Shown one piece after another: positions 33,971-45,370 of a DNA stretch of 64,000 nt. Position numbers and translations under genes: made by a program. How positions within the stretch are numbered: the first letter of the stretch is position 1; each line of letters begins with the position of its first letter. The notes beneath the pieces were generated by a model. The model saw only the letters and a list, made by a program, of their open reading frames with translations, made no database searches and was not told the DNA's origin. The DNA lies in NCBI GenBank assembly GCA_003313425.1, contig NHZP01000015.1, positions 62,001 to 126,000 on the forward strand. Direction: 5' to 3'. The stretch comes from Pseudopyrenochaeta lycopersici (Eukaryota; Ascomycota; Dothideomycetes; Pleosporales; Pseudopyrenochaetaceae).

Positions 33971-34233
33971 AGCTAAGAGGTTAACTAATCTGGTGTCTCA
34001 GGGAATCTGTGCTCCCAAGGAGCGAAGCTCTGACGTGCTGGCACATAGGTTTGCCCTTCGAGAGGAAGAGTGGCGGGCTAAGCCCAAGGTGTAGTGCACG
34101 ATCCCTATCGAACAGTTAACAAACGCATCGGTAATGGTTCTGGTACATGCAAGCTACTTTAGTTAAGCTCTAATGGTTAATTGGGCCATACTATAGTATG
34201 CAAGACAGCTGGCTCCGTGTTTAAGAGCTTATT
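33971..34233. other. Intergenic, no gene recognised
   Basis: Balanced composition with a short hairpin CTCCCAAGGAGCG; no coding or repeat content recognised. Confidence 0.3.
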
Positions 34234-34578
34234 GTGGATCCTCCAGAACCTGGCGACATATTACTCCTCACCATTATTAACACTATTGTTATTCCTCATA
34301 TGAAGAGCAATTATATCTCCGGAGAATCGATCGCCATAGAACTCCATTGCGGTGGTGATTTTGGACCCGAGTCACCCGACGAATCCTATATTCTTCGCCC
34401 ACGTCAGGACAGCGTCATGGGTAGCGTCGTGAACGACTGGCCATTTCCGAGAGATGGTCACGGCCCTTCCTGCTTTGGCAGAGACGGAAACTTGAGGATG
34501 CAAGTCGAGGTAGAGACTTCTGCATGCTATAGCTCCAATGATGCTCAAACCCAGAACTTTGCATGGCGTTTGGTCTAG
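34234..34578 (+). CDS. Hypothetical protein fragment
   Basis: A 114-codon frame open from 34234 (GTG; the first ATG is Met23 at 34300) to TAG at 34576. It includes ESIAIELHCGGDFGPESPDE and RDGHGPSCFGRDGNLRMQVE with host-like codon use. An antisense open frame overlaps (34415-34675). No domain recognised; the absence of an early ATG suggests a missing upstream exon or a relic. Confidence 0.3.
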   Translation: MDPPEPGDILLLTIINTIVIPHMKSNYISGESIAIELHCGGDFGPESPDESYILRPRQDSVMGSVVNDWPFPRDGHGPSCFGRDGNLRMQVEVETSACYSSNDAQTQNFAWRLV

Positions 34579-34579
34579 A

Positions 34580-35040
34580 CTTTGTACACAAGTGAAAGTT
34601 TCCAGCCCGGATGGTAGTCCAAAATGAATTGCGCTGGTAAGGGCTACGACCCCACCTGGCCCTGCAGTTAACCATTTTGATTCAATACGTTCTACGAGTC
34701 AAGCGAACTGGATCTTCCTCGGTGAGAGAGATTCTGTGTGGATCACTAATATTCGAGTAATAACAATCTGTAGTGCTTAGAAGTCTGGGTCATATTGCGT
34801 GTCAGGAGTTAGGTGCATCCAACACCAGCTGAATAGCGCGCCCCCGCAACTTGCCATCATCCGTTGCCCTGCTCTTGGAGCTGCCTGATAAATCTTTAAA
34901 TTTCGTAGCCTATAAATTGAGGGAGGTTATCATCACCCTTCATCCATGTTATTCTATTATAACTCTTTCTTGCAGAGAGGGGCAGGGATGTCAATATAAA
35001 TATATATACATCGTTCCACCACTTATCGACGTTTGGCTAC
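34580..35040. other. Intergenic
   Basis: No gene recognised. It holds the 3' flank of the membrane-protein gene on the minus strand. Confidence 0.35.
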
Positions 35041-35042
35041 CA

Positions 35043-36975
35043 TTAGTCCGGCTTTAATTTGGAGATGGTCCCTGTAAATTCGTTAGATGGGTTGACGAAT
35101 GTAAGTAGGAAGTTCCTCAACTTTCTAGTGATTCGGACCCTTTTGAATTTCCAGATCATTACCTCCAACTCGTGGTACATGTATCCCAGCAATGGAGGAA
35201 GCCAGATCGTTACAGCGACTACTTGTCCAAAACTCCAGTGCATCCGGTCCATCATATGCAGAGAAGTTACAATTGACAAAAGTGACAGTTGCATGCCAAT
35301 CCCTGCGAGGAAACATAGCGTGACCACTGTGTATATGATCTTGTTGACAGTAGAGTTTGGTTGGTGATTATGCTGTGGGTGAAGCTCGTCTGCTGAATTG
35401 GGCTTTGAGCCATCTTCAACCGAGCCATTCGACCTAGTTATAGACAGTTGCTGTGATGCTTGTTTACTTGAGCCTGCTTTACTGCTTAACAGCTTGACTT
35501 CGGAGAGCTTGATACTGGAGAGCTTGGCTCCAAGAATAACAAGCAAACAGACCGTTGAGAAGGTCCAGATGATTGGTGTAAGAATGCGAATCTTGTGTGA
35601 CTCAGTGATGATACTGCCTCTTCCTAGTCTAAAGTTGTTTGGACATGCTGCAAGCGCAGAGTAACCGCCACAAGCGTCGAGCGAACTTAGCTTGTAGTAG
35701 AACTGTTGATAAGCACGATACTCCCTGTCGTCACTTTTTATCTCACTGTTGATCGGTATGATGTGCGAATAGAGAACCCAAAAAACTAGGGATGAGAGGA
35801 GCCAGCATGCAGTCGTAAGGAGCATGACATCTAGACCCGATTTGTTGTCGCACCTATACAGCAGGACTAAGGTAAAGACAACAGGCAGAACACCATTAGT
35901 CGCTAGAGGGACGAGCATGAATGTGACCAGCATGTCCGTATCGAAGATGCCATAGGTGAGGGCTGCAATTTGGATGGTGGCGCTGAAGTAGCATTGCGCT
36001 TTGTGGAACTCTTCGAGGAATTCTTCAAAGATTCTTTGGTGGGTCGGGATCCACTTTCCATTTTCAGAAAACCATGATTCATTTGGGTTCTCCTCAGATT
36101 TCTCCTCCGTGCGTTCTGCGTTGGGAAGTGCTTTGCGTCTCGGAGAGTTGAAAATCGTAAAACCCGTAAACATAAACCAGAGGATTACGACCAATATGCA
36201 TTGCAGGATGTATGAAGCGAAAACCTGTGCATTCATTAATTTGACAGTTCCATATGTGGCAGGTTGGTATACTTACTCCGATCCCCACGACATCTGCGTC
36301 TGCAAAAGGCAGGGAGTTTTCCCGGGCAGTACAGAGCGCATTCAGACATTCACTTAAACCCTTCAAGTTTGGTGTCGTGCTATTCGTCACCAAGTTGATT
36401 CCAGCGCACTTGTAGTTGCAGAAGTCTGATTGCCTCGCATTTCGGCACGTTGCTGTCAAGCAATCCGTTAGGGCGAAGGTGACGTTTTTGAGAGCGTCAT
36501 CTGATGCATCTCGAGGTATGTATTTCTCGACTTGTGATGAGATGCTCGGCTGCAGAACATTCTGAGAGAGGTAGCCAGCCATATTGGGAACATTGGCGCA
36601 GGTCAGGTATCGACGGACAGGGGCAGCGCCAGTGCCGTCAAAACCCGTCTCTTGAAGGACTGAAGAGTAAATATATTTGATGTCTGAGCAATTGGCAAGA
36701 CAGCTACTGCCGCAGCCATTGGCGAAGACCTTCGGATTGTTGAAGATGTCGCGACATATGTGAGCATTCTGATTGTCAGGATAGCAGCAGCGAAGGTCAT
36801 TCGTTGATGAATTGCCGACGTTGTTGCAGAAAAGAGGGTCAACGCTTTGCGTAGCCATACTGAAGTCTGAAGTGAAGTTCTCCAGAACACGGCAGCAGAG
36901 GTCAGCGGGGGATTTCGTTTTCAGAAGTCGACCTAGTGGTCAGCCATGCGGTGTTGCTTGCGTCATGTGAGATGT
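35043..36975 (-). CDS. Multi-pass membrane protein with cysteine-rich N-terminal ectodomain
   Basis: Minus strand. Exon 36975(or earlier)-36277, a 52-bp intron 36276-36225 (GTAAGT ... CACAG, phase 0), exon 36224-35043. From ATG 36858 this gives 587 residues, but the frame stays open and protein-like upstream to an acceptor near 36976 (NTAWLTTR, PADLCCRVLENFTSDFS), so a 5' exon is likely missing from this model. A candidate is the frame at about 37060-37250 (FSSSIGITADVIAFIGMIL). The ectodomain (~190 residues) has about 18 Cys and N-glycosylation sites. Exon 2 has six or seven membrane helices, the first at the exon start (YILQCILVVILWFMFTGFTI). It is probably a fungal plasma-membrane protein; function unknown. 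No stops or RIP bias: it looks intact. Confidence 0.75.
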
Positions 36976-36979
36976 CTGA

Positions 36980-37830
36980 CAAGTGAGGTTACACATTCTT
37001 GAGGATCATTTGGGGTCGAAAATCCAGTCATTGGGTGACTTCCGTTCTGATCCTACGAGGTGGCGCCAACCCTGCGTTGCCGATCCGCGAGTTTCGCACA
37101 TGGCTGGAACATAGAAGAGGGATGATAGGCTTTGAGGATCATGCCGATAAAGGCGATAACGTCTGCAGTAATACCAATGCTGCTTGAGAAGATGAAGTTT
37201 GGCTGGACAATATCAAAGCGAGTTGGAAGGCAGAAGGAACGAGTTGTCGATCTTTCCGCCTCTAGTTAGATTTGGTGGGGCGGCTAGAGACCTTGTGGAA
37301 TAGGTTAGAGCCAATGAGGCAATGATTAGGCAATGTCTTACGGAGACCTTGCGGGGCAAAAATTCTCACAGCGCGTAAACCAGAACAGTGCTCCATGGAG
37401 TGCACCTGTCATCACCCAATTGCGCCCTGGGGTTCTAGGGCATCGATATCATTTCGTTGTTATTGCCAGTAATCGTCTTCGCGTCAATAACTGAGTGCCA
37501 CAACAGCCATTGCGCACCATCGCGATACAGCGGCCATCTCTTCGTCGCCGACCCGTCAAACACAGCATTACACAGCCTTTTACAGAAGGCAAAACGAATT
37601 TCATTATTTTCGTTATTAAAGTAATGAGGATTACGAGAATTTAAGCCAACTTCCTCATTCCTAATTCCTTCGACTAGTCGTGTTCTGCAAATATTCCATT
37701 AGCTTCTACTCTCCAGAGGCGCATGTATCTTGGCGATAAACTGGGCCAAAGATGCCCAGGACTCTCGGGTGTTACTAACCAACACACCGTGCAAATTCCT
37801 GAAACTATTTCGTTCGGTCATATCGTTTAG
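36980..37830. other. Upstream region of the membrane-protein gene; possible 5' exons
   Basis: The minus strand at 37060-37250 has an open frame with a hydrophobic segment that may be an upstream exon of 35043-36975. The words ATGATCCTCAA occur twice (about 37010 and 37140, minus strand). Beyond 37260 nothing is recognised. Confidence 0.3.
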
Positions 37831-37837
37831 CAAAGGA

Positions 37838-38263
37838 TTATTTTAACCTTTCATGCATCTGTTCCGCCCTTATTTCCTTTACCGAGCACCAGCGCAAGCG
37901 CCGCTGCATTACCAGGGCTTGCGCACTTGTGTAGCATACGGAAGCGGCGGGAGGCTCATCCTCGGTAGCGATCAACGTCCGTGGTGAGGGATGGAAATCA
38001 GCGAAGAGTTCCACCATATGCTCCTTCAGTTCGTCCACGTTAGCGTATGTTCTTGACGGGCAAGTTCGAAATAGTGCCTCCGCGCTCGTGACATTGTGTG
38101 AGCGGCATGTACCATCAACGCTGTCAAGTTGGGCGATTAAGACAGTGGTCATATGACCCAAATCATATAGTTGATTGGCGCTGGTATTTAGTCTGCAAAT
38201 CGTACCTAAACAATAAAATAAGTCAACATGTTTTGGGCGCCGCGTTCGCTGTATGCCATGCAA
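37838..38263 (-). CDS. Hypothetical protein, 141 codons
   Basis: Open from ATG 38263 to TAA at 37838 with host-like composition: TTVLIAQLDSVDGTCRSHNV, ALFRTCPSRTYANV, ELKEHMVELFADFHPSPRTL, EDEPPAASVCYTSAQALVMQ. The N-terminal ~25 codons contain intron-like signals (GTTGACTT to TTGTTTAG), so the true start may be elsewhere. No domain recognised. The long frame and the absence of repeats around it favour a real gene or recent relic. Confidence 0.4.
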   Translation of the reverse strand: MHGIQRTRRPKHVDLFYCLGTICRLNTSANQLYDLGHMTTVLIAQLDSVDGTCRSHNVTSAEALFRTCPSRTYANVDELKEHMVELFADFHPSPRTLIATEDEPPAASVCYTSAQALVMQRRLRWCSVKEIRAEQMHERLK

Positions 38264-38457
38264 GTCATCTTCGCAGTATCATATGGTAGGTAGCGAGACA
38301 AGACTTAGAAAAGGTGTGATCTACTTGACATCAAGATCGTTTGAGCTGATGATCGGAGCGAAGCGCAATAGGTCGCTCACCACCTCTTATAGGATACAGC
38401 AATTAGCGCCGACACGAGGCTGATCGCCAGCCGCTGGAGACTTACGCCAAGCTAATA

Positions 38458-39818
38458 ACGTGCCCCACCACCTGAGGAACGCTACCACCTGAGGCACGCG
38501 CTAAAAGAAAACTACACCCCCTCTAACTTTCTAAATACTATAGCTATTAATATATAATTTTGATATATAACTTTACTATATATAAGCTAAAAATAAAATT
38601 AAAAATTAAAAGATTTAAGTATATAATTATAAAGTTATTTAACTTTTAAATTTTAGCTTAAGAAAACTATTTACTTTAATATCTTTATAAGTATTAATAA
38701 TATAAGTATAAAATTAAAATAATGTATTTACTATATACTATATAAGATATTATAAAAATTTAAAGTTTTAATAATATAAGCTTATAAAGTTATAGTACTT
38801 TAAAATAGCTAATTATAATTATATTTTATACTTAATGAAATAAAAGTATATAATTTAAAAATTAAAGTTAAAAGTATTAAAAAGTAATTATATATATTAA
38901 AGTTATAAAATTATATAAGTATAAAATAATAATACTAATTCTAACTATAATTATATATACTTTATATAATTCTTTTAAAAAGTTCTTTATATTTATAATA
39001 TCTTATTTAAATTATATAATATTATACTATAATTAACTTTTAAATATTATAGCTATATAAGGTGTATATATATATTAACTTTTTTAAGTATATATAGATA
39101 ATTACTATTGCTTTCTTATAAGGTAATAGAAAAAAAACTATAAAAAAGAGAGTTTTTTAAAATTTAAAGCTAAATACTATACTAAATATTCCTTAATTTA
39201 ATATATATATTCTATAAAGATATATTTATAATATATATACTTAAAATTTAAGTTTAATATGTAATTTTATTATAATATTATAAAATTTTCTATTTTTTAC
39301 AATTTTCTTTTATAAAGATATATAATTATAGTTAGAATTAGTATTATTATTTTATACTTATATATATTTATAACTTTAATATATATAATTACTTTTTAAT
39401 ACTTTTAACTTTAATTTTTAAATTATATACTTTTATTTCATTAAGTATAAAATATAATTATAATTAGCTATTTTAAAGTACTATAACTTTACAAGCTTAT
39501 ATTATTAAAACTTTAAATTTTTATAATATCTTATATAGTATATAGTAAATACATTATTTTAATTTTATACTTATATTATTAATACTTATAAAGATATTAA
39601 AGTAAATAGTTTTCTTAAGCTAAAATTTAAAAGTTAAATAACTTTATAATTATATACTTAAATCTTTTAATTTTTAATTTTATTTTTAGCTTATATATAG
39701 TAAAGTTATATATCAAAATTATATATTAATAGCTATAGTATTTAGAAAGTTAGAGGGGGTGTAGTTTTCTTTTAGCGCGTGCCTCAGGTGGTAGCGTTCC
39801 TCAGGTGGTGGGGCACGT
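38458..39818. mobile_element. 1.36-kb foldback element (long palindrome), TA target
   Basis: Flanked by TA (38456-38457, 39819-39820). Ends ACGTGCCCCACCACCTGAGG and inverse. The two arms, 38458 to about 38955 and about 39320 to 39818, are inverted copies over ~500 bp with only scattered differences; the ~360-bp middle is unpaired AT-rich sequence. No coding capacity. The TIR start ACGTG and TA duplication tie it to the element families at 32124 and 58118. Single strands could form a 500-bp hairpin. Confidence 0.9.
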
Positions 39819-39820
39819 TA

Positions 39821-40361
39821 AGCGACGTCATAGGAAGAGCAACTAACATCCCCCTTCGCGGACTCCTTGTCAATGACCTAACAATGCCGTCATGCCCAAC
39901 AATAAGAGGGCGCAGAATACCACATGCCAGAAACGAGGGATTGAAACTGCACATCTCTCATAAAGTCAAGGGACCATGCTGGGAAAGCTCGGAACCGAGC
40001 GAAACGGACTTTCCGTTCGATGATCAACATAGAGCTGAGGCTATAAGGGGCTGATGTAATAGCTTAGCGACCTGCTTTTGTCCAGTCATTGGATATCACC
40101 CAGCAGGGTTCTCCGACGCGCATGCCTTATCAAGTTGTTGAATGGCTTGCCTTAACAGTAATATCACGCTCCGCCGTCCTACATGTGAGGGGGGTAATCC
40201 TCCTTTCGCATCCCGGCTTCGAAACACTTCAATGCGCGATTCACGCTGCCTGTGATCTCAAATAAAAAATAACTGGGCAAAGAAAAGAATGTGAATTCGT
40301 ATGTCGACCGCAACAACCACACATTTGGATCCGTGAAACAGCCGCCGCGTAACGATCACAT
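39821..40361. other. Intergenic, 5' flank of the PAN-like gene
   Basis: No gene recognised. An open frame beginning inside the foldback end (39779-40054) is chance. The stretch before 40362 is the likely promoter; no clear TATA box. Confidence 0.4.
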
Positions 40362-41213
40362 ATGATGGCTCATTTGCCGTACGACCGCAACCCAGCACCG
40401 GAACTCAATCGCGACGCTGAGGGCCTGCAGGTTGATCCCAATGGACCGTATCCAGAGCCTAATACTCGTGCGAAAAATTCACACAATTGGCCCTTTGCGC
40501 ACGAGGAGAATGAGGGAAAACAAGTGAGGTACGATGATGTGGGACTGATACTAATTGAAGATGCTGCGAAGGAACAGAGAGGAAAGAGAATATGCCGAGT
40601 TCCAAAGCGCACTTTCGTTATCATTGCGATTATGGGCGCTATCGTGATAGTTTGCGCCGCTGTTGGAGGAGCCCTTGGAGGATACTACACCAATAGGTCT
40701 AACTCTCCTACGCCAACGTCAGAGTATGTATTATCTCCCCTTTGCACCTCACTCCAAACTCCATGACAGCTGCCAACGCCTATCTCTAGCCCCTCAGACA
40801 TCCCAACTTCCACCATGCCAACCGTTACCAGCGGCACAACTGGCTTCGCCGAGCGCCCCTGCGAACCAGCTACTGTCTCCCCACCTTCCGCACCGCAAGC
40901 CAAGCCCCGCAACATACCAAACCCATATATCACCACTGGCGCAACATTCAACATTACCTGCAGGCGCCTCCCAGCGCTTAGCGGTGCTGACGAAGTCCCT
41001 CTCCACAACATCGCGCAATTCATCGAGTACAACTTCACCAGCTGCATGGCCAAATGTGCAGAGAATCTGGAATGCGGAGGTGTGATATATGGCGCGAACT
41101 TGACGGATATGGTGGCGGATGGGGAACCCGGGGGTAACTGTTTGTTGAAGAATGGGAGCTGGGTAGCCAGTCAGATGGGGCACATGTGGCATGCTAGTGC
41201 GGTGCGGGTGTGA
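40362..41213 (+). CDS. Single-pass membrane protein with C-terminal PAN/apple-like domain
   Basis: Two exons, 40362-40723 and 40790-41213, with a 66-bp intron (GTATGT donor, GCCAAC branch region, CTCTAG acceptor) that joins the frames in phase and gives 261 residues. Residues 1-85 are hydrophilic and cytosolic, with Arg/Lys just before a membrane helix at about 88-110 (TFVIIAIMGAIVIVCAAVGG). A Thr/Pro-rich stalk follows, then a domain with ITCRRL, FTSCMAKCAENLECGGVIYG and GNCLLKNGSW, whose Cys spacing resembles PAN/apple domains (inferred). Such type II proteins would display a binding domain at the cell surface. Intact, no RIP. The acceptor was chosen because it is the one that keeps the reading frame. 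Confidence 0.8.
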
Positions 41214-42373
41214 GAGCTGGAGTATTGTTAAGATCTTTTAAGAATCGAATTGAGTGTGAGAAGGTTTATCGCCTATCTCAGTCGAACGTTACCAGGGCGG
41301 AGATTTGATGGGAAGCATTGGGAAGCATTGCACGTTTCAAGCAAGGGTGTTCCTGTTAAAGTAGGACAAGTGGTGAGGATGAATAACGTGTGAGCTGCTA
41401 AAGATAGCTAGCAAAGACGGGGCTTTCATCCCGCCTGTTCTATAGTGGTGAGAGTGGTCCATGTACGATTGCAGCATACCGCAAAGATTACGACGCTCGA
41501 CACAACAGGCTAGCCCACTGCTGCCTGTACATGGCGTTAATATTAGTCGAGAATACCTTTATTTTAGTTACGCTCGCTATATTGGATTAAGCGTTATGGC
41601 TAAGGTTATAGTATATTGTGTAGATTAGCTATAAAATGTACGAAGCCCAATATAGGCGGAAGTTGTAACAACACAGGTCTGCTCCCACCGCGCCTTGCCA
41701 CCAAAAAGGTTACAATAATCTACTATCTGCAGATCAGGCTAGAGAGAATAGTACTTATTGTCATTGCTATGCATCCAGCCAGCAGCTGTAACGAAGTATC
41801 GTGAATCTGAATCTTGGTGTTGCAGCATGGTTGCGCTAGACCTTTTCGAGGGCTAGCGCGCACCGTGACGGACCTGCTCAAAACCTGCGCTGGCTGCGCG
41901 GAGCGGGGACGACAAGTATTATTCTCTCCCATAGCTGAGTTACAGCAATACAGAACTATCCCTTCACTATTATCTGTGGTGTAAAGCAAGTACTATTGCC
42001 TGAAACCATACGTTACAGCAGCCTACCTCGGCTCTTAGCCTTGTAGCCTGACAGAAGGCTGTAATTAGATATACTTTTAGTAGATGTAGTAATTTAGCGT
42101 AAGAGAGATATAGCCAGATAGCGCAAAGGTTAGAGAAGCGAGAATTATATAGTGCTTTATAAATCTTTTATAGAAGTGTTATTTGTAAGGGTTAGCCCTA
42201 AGCTCTATATATGCTATCCGAGACTATTAATAACTCTTCGCTAAAAATAACGACTCAGCTAATATACCTTATGCTAGATTAGCTAAGTATTATAGTAGCC
42301 TAGGGTTGCACTCGGTGGGGCAGTCAACACTCACAGTTAGCACGGTCTAGTTGAGAGTAACTCTATTTTAAAG
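41214..42373. other. Intergenic, no gene recognised
   Basis: Balanced composition to about 41550, with a direct repeat GGGAAGCATT at 41310-41330, then increasingly TpA-rich and CpA-poor from ~42000, like the RIP blocks. Short open frames at 41616-41989 have no recognisable content. Confidence 0.35.
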
Positions 42374-42520
42374 AAGTGGACAAAATAGCAGATATCTCTT
42401 ACCTTCGACTGTTTAAATACAAGAGCTAGAGCCGCTAGTTCAGGCGTTAGGCTTAATCCAGTAGTTCAGCTAGGTGAAAGGTAGAGGTAACTGTTACCTT
42501 TCACCTGCGACTTTACTAGG
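42374..42520 (+). repeat. Dispersed repeat, partner of 57813-57975
   Basis: GACAAAATAGCAGAT followed by CTCTTACCTT, a C/G-variable segment, GGCGTTAGGCT and TAGGTGAA occur in the same order here and at 57813-57975. Probably two partial copies of one element (LTR or UTR); no ends defined. This copy is RIP-altered. Confidence 0.45.
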
Positions 42521-42789
42521 AAGTAATTAAGTAATATAGAAGCCCATCTAAATATCGAAGAGGTAAGTAAGCTAGATCTATAAGTACAGATACTATGTAA
42601 CTTTGTTAAAGAATCTAAAGCAGACATGTTTAACCTATAGATATTACTATCTTAAGAAGTTTACTTAAAATTATATTTTTAAGCCTATATAATCTGTTTT
42701 AGCTGCCGCATGCTACATAGGGATACATAAGCCTAGCCATAGATTTTGTAGGGACAGAGAAGTTACTGTCTACATAGAGCCTAGTTAAT

Positions 42790-42920
42790 AAAACCTTGCA
42801 GGACCATAATATAGAGGGGCTCAAGGTCTCTTAGGAGACAGCTAATAAGATTGGCTACTTCGAAGTACGGTTGTTTTAGATAAAAGCTGTTATCTGGCTT
42901 CTTCAAAACACTTCTGTTGC
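42790..42920 (+). pseudogene. hAT transposase N-terminal fragment
   Basis: A plus-strand frame reads GLKVSQETANKIGYFEVRLF then IKAVIWLLQN, aligning with GGVKVSQEIANEIGHFNVQS in the minus-strand hAT pseudogene at 20379. One Gln-to-TAG lesion. Only this segment of the transposase is recognisable. It is followed to ~43200 by further degraded coding traces (IVTIKNDITNPNIVRIILLQ) of unknown family. Confidence 0.5.
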
Positions 42921-43720
42921 GATGAGCTTGAAGATAGATATTGTGTAGACTGAGCCTATACAGCCCGAGCCTTTTCTACAACACACTGCGGTTGCGGCTG
43001 AGCAGATCGGGTTTCCTGATATAGTATACTGAGCTTTAGATGTAAATAGGTGGATCCAATTCCACTTTAAACTTTAAACTGGCTCTGAAGTAATTGAAAT
43101 GGGAATCGTAACTATTAAAAACGATATAACCAACCCCAATATTGTAAGGATAATACTACTACAAGAAAAACAGCACAAATAGCGAGTCCTACTTTTTGAA
43201 ATTGACCAGGAAACAACACATGCAGTGATCATTCTGCTGTTCTATCGTGCAGCCTGGGTCTTTACGCATTGCTTAGTACAAGATGGTCAACATGCCTGCA
43301 ATGCGGCCTCGAGCAGTCACGCGATAAGCATGTGCCTAACGTCAAATATAATAGTCTTGTCCGTACGCAGTGCATGAGGTTAGTACGCGCGACGTCAAGC
43401 TGTCGCGCGCTATCACATGACAACAGAAGCTTTGGGCACTAAGGCCAAAGCTCTGTACCCCCTATATAAGAACCCTCCTTAACCGTACGTAGAAAGACAG
43501 AGAATAGTTACCACGAATACAGATACCTACCACATACATGATAACTTACCGCACGCTGCAGCTGCAGCTGCAGAGGAAATTCCACCCACAGTCGCTTAAT
43601 GATGAAGACAGAGATGGATGAGATCACAGAATATAAGACGAACTGAAAAACACTAGAAAAGCTTACGAATCGTTCATTAAAGACTAATGACTGATGTTAA
43701 TAGATTAGAGGGGAAAAACC
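42921..43720. other. Degraded coding traces and 3' flank of the dehydrogenase gene
   Basis: 43030-43260 has a plus-strand frame with few stops but no recognised family. 43430-43520 contains CTATATAAGAACC and leader-like sequence resembling an LTR or a fungal promoter. A run of GCTGCA units lies at 43554-43573. No gene called. Confidence 0.3.
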
Positions 43721-43723
43721 CTT

Positions 43724-44734
43724 CTACTGATCATCTGTGAGCCCCACCATCTTCAGCGAATCTTTCCAAAGACGAGCCTCAGCCTCAGGATTGTAAGCAT
43801 GCCCTGCATACCCTACACCAGTAATCTCGTGTTTGTCATTTCCACGAGCTGTGCGTCCGCACTCAGCAAGATATTCTCCACCTTTCTTTTCCCATTCTTG
43901 TCCAATTGCAGCCCATACTGTCGTCGCTGCGCCTTGTTCTGGCGATTTCATTATCTTTTGGGCCTCTTTGTCCTTCGCCATTTCTGCTACTACGGCTGGG
44001 TCCATATATTGCAGAAGCCCCGTTACGGCAATCACGCCGGGATGGAGGCTGTTGGCATGAAGCCCCTGTGATCCGTAGCGGCGCTCAATTTCGTTGGCCA
44101 TATAGATATTTGCGGTCTTTGCTTGTCCATACGCAACCCATTCATTGTATTCAGTCTTCTCGAAATTATAGTTGCCTGTTTCATTGATCGAAGCTACATG
44201 GTGAGCAGAAGAAGCGAGATTGACAACTCGAGATGAGAAAGTAGGGCTTGCGCTAGCAAGGAGGGCCGGCTTCAGGAGCTCGAAAAGCAGAAAGTGGGCC
44301 AGGTGGTCTACTCCGAACTGCTTCTCAAAGCCGTCTTTTGTGAATTCCAGCTTGGGCAGAGCCATAATACCGGCATTGTTGATAAGGATGTTGACTTGGT
44401 TGTTCGACTTCTGGAGAATATCTTTCGCAGCAGCACGTACACTGCTCAAGGAATTGTTGTCCATTTCAACAAGTTCGATACGTCCTGGTTCGAGGATTCC
44501 GTCCAAAGCCTTCTTGGCTTTAGTCAAATCTCGCGCAGTCAATAACAGATTTGCGCCTGTTACTGATAGAGCACGGGCTGTTTCAATCCCGATTCCAGCA
44601 GAAGTGCCTGTGATGACGATAACTTTGCCGACTAGTTTGCCTTCTACTCCTTCGTCCTTGATAATTTGCAAAGCTGTTGGGCGAGCGTCTCCAGGGCCAC
44701 TGGGGTTTGCATGAGCTTCTGCGTATCGGGACAT
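43724..44734 (-). CDS. Short-chain dehydrogenase/reductase
   Basis: A single uninterrupted frame of 336 residues from ATG 44734 to TAG at 43724. Classical SDR features in order: cofactor-binding TGTSAGIG at 42-49, NNAG at 119-122, catalytic Ser at 175/176 in NLASSAHH, and YGQAK with Tyr202 and Lys206. A basic residue (Arg68) after the second strand and no acidic residue there favour NADP(H). Overall it resembles the retinol-dehydrogenase/WW-oxidoreductase-like subgroup common in fungi; the substrate cannot be told. Length is normal and there are no RIP lesions. Cytosolic. No cluster partners are adjacent, so a role in a biosynthetic cluster is not supported. Confidence 0.92.
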   Translation of the reverse strand: MSRYAEAHANPSGPGDARPTALQIIKDEGVEGKLVGKVIVITGTSAGIGIETARALSVTGANLLLTARDLTKAKKALDGILEPGRIELVEMDNNSLSSVRAAAKDILQKSNNQVNILINNAGIMALPKLEFTKDGFEKQFGVDHLAHFLLFELLKPALLASASPTFSSRVVNLASSAHHVASINETGNYNFEKTEYNEWVAYGQAKTANIYMANEIERRYGSQGLHANSLHPGVIAVTGLLQYMDPAVVAEMAKDKEAQKIMKSPEQGAATTVWAAIGQEWEKKGGEYLAECGRTARGNDKHEITGVGYAGHAYNPEAEARLWKDSLKMVGLTDDQ

Positions 44735-44839
44735 CGTTATTGCAGTAAGAACTTGGACTTCTTGGTATTTGGTGAAGAACCAGATGAAGGATGATAATAG
44801 TAGGGTTTGGATGGTTTCTGGAGAGGTGCAAGAAGACTA

Positions 44840-45370
44840 TTTATCCTTTCATTTGCTGCTTTCGGCGTTTTCAAACTGTCCGGAGCCGTTCTCGGCTTTC
44901 CCGTAGCTCTACTCTGCGATAACGATAAATAAAATCGATTTGGTTCTAGCGGTTTCGGAATTTACCTGGGATCCCAACTAATGGAGTTATCAGGTACGGC
45001 TGATTAATGCTTGCCTAGTGCAGAGAAGTTTATCGGCCCTTTCATAGCTAGTCTACTACTCTAGAAAACCTTCTTTTTGTAAGCATACTATCGATCTAGT
45101 CTCTTTATGGTAGTACTATTCGCCAAGACAATTTAACCGAAGAATGCAGAAAATGCGCCAAGGAAACCTGCATGCAGAGAACCACCTATTAAAATACCTA
45201 AATTCAGACAGACTGAGATGTAGATTACAAATCTATAATTTTGAACAATTAGACTTTCGCAGACTGCAGTCAGTAATAGTGCGGTTGGGCAACTTGTAAT
45301 AATAGATGTTAACTCGATTCAAGAGATGCCAGAGTTGCCAGCCAGGCGGCAGGCCTGGTAGCCTGGTTTC
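44840..45370. other. Intergenic, promoter side of the dehydrogenase gene
   Basis: No gene recognised. The first ~200 bases upstream of 44734 are the probable promoter. A GCCAG-rich stretch (GCCAGCCAGGCGGCAGGCCT) is at 45336-45355. Confidence 0.4.

Noticed and set aside
35059..36357. Plus-strand frames opposite the membrane-protein gene
   Set aside because: Shadows; the minus strand has matching splice signals, membrane helices and cysteine pattern.
39779..40054. 91-codon frame after the foldback element
   Set aside because: Starts inside the TIR, no coding bias, no domain; chance.
40663..41192. Other frames over the PAN-like gene
   Set aside because: Only the spliced plus-strand frame joins the membrane helix to the cysteine domain; the rest are shadows.
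43554..43575. GCTGCA tandem units as a regulatory site
   Set aside because: Short simple repeat, no supporting context.
43799..44714. Several plus-strand frames opposite the dehydrogenase gene
   Set aside because: Shadows of the intact minus-strand SDR coding sequence.
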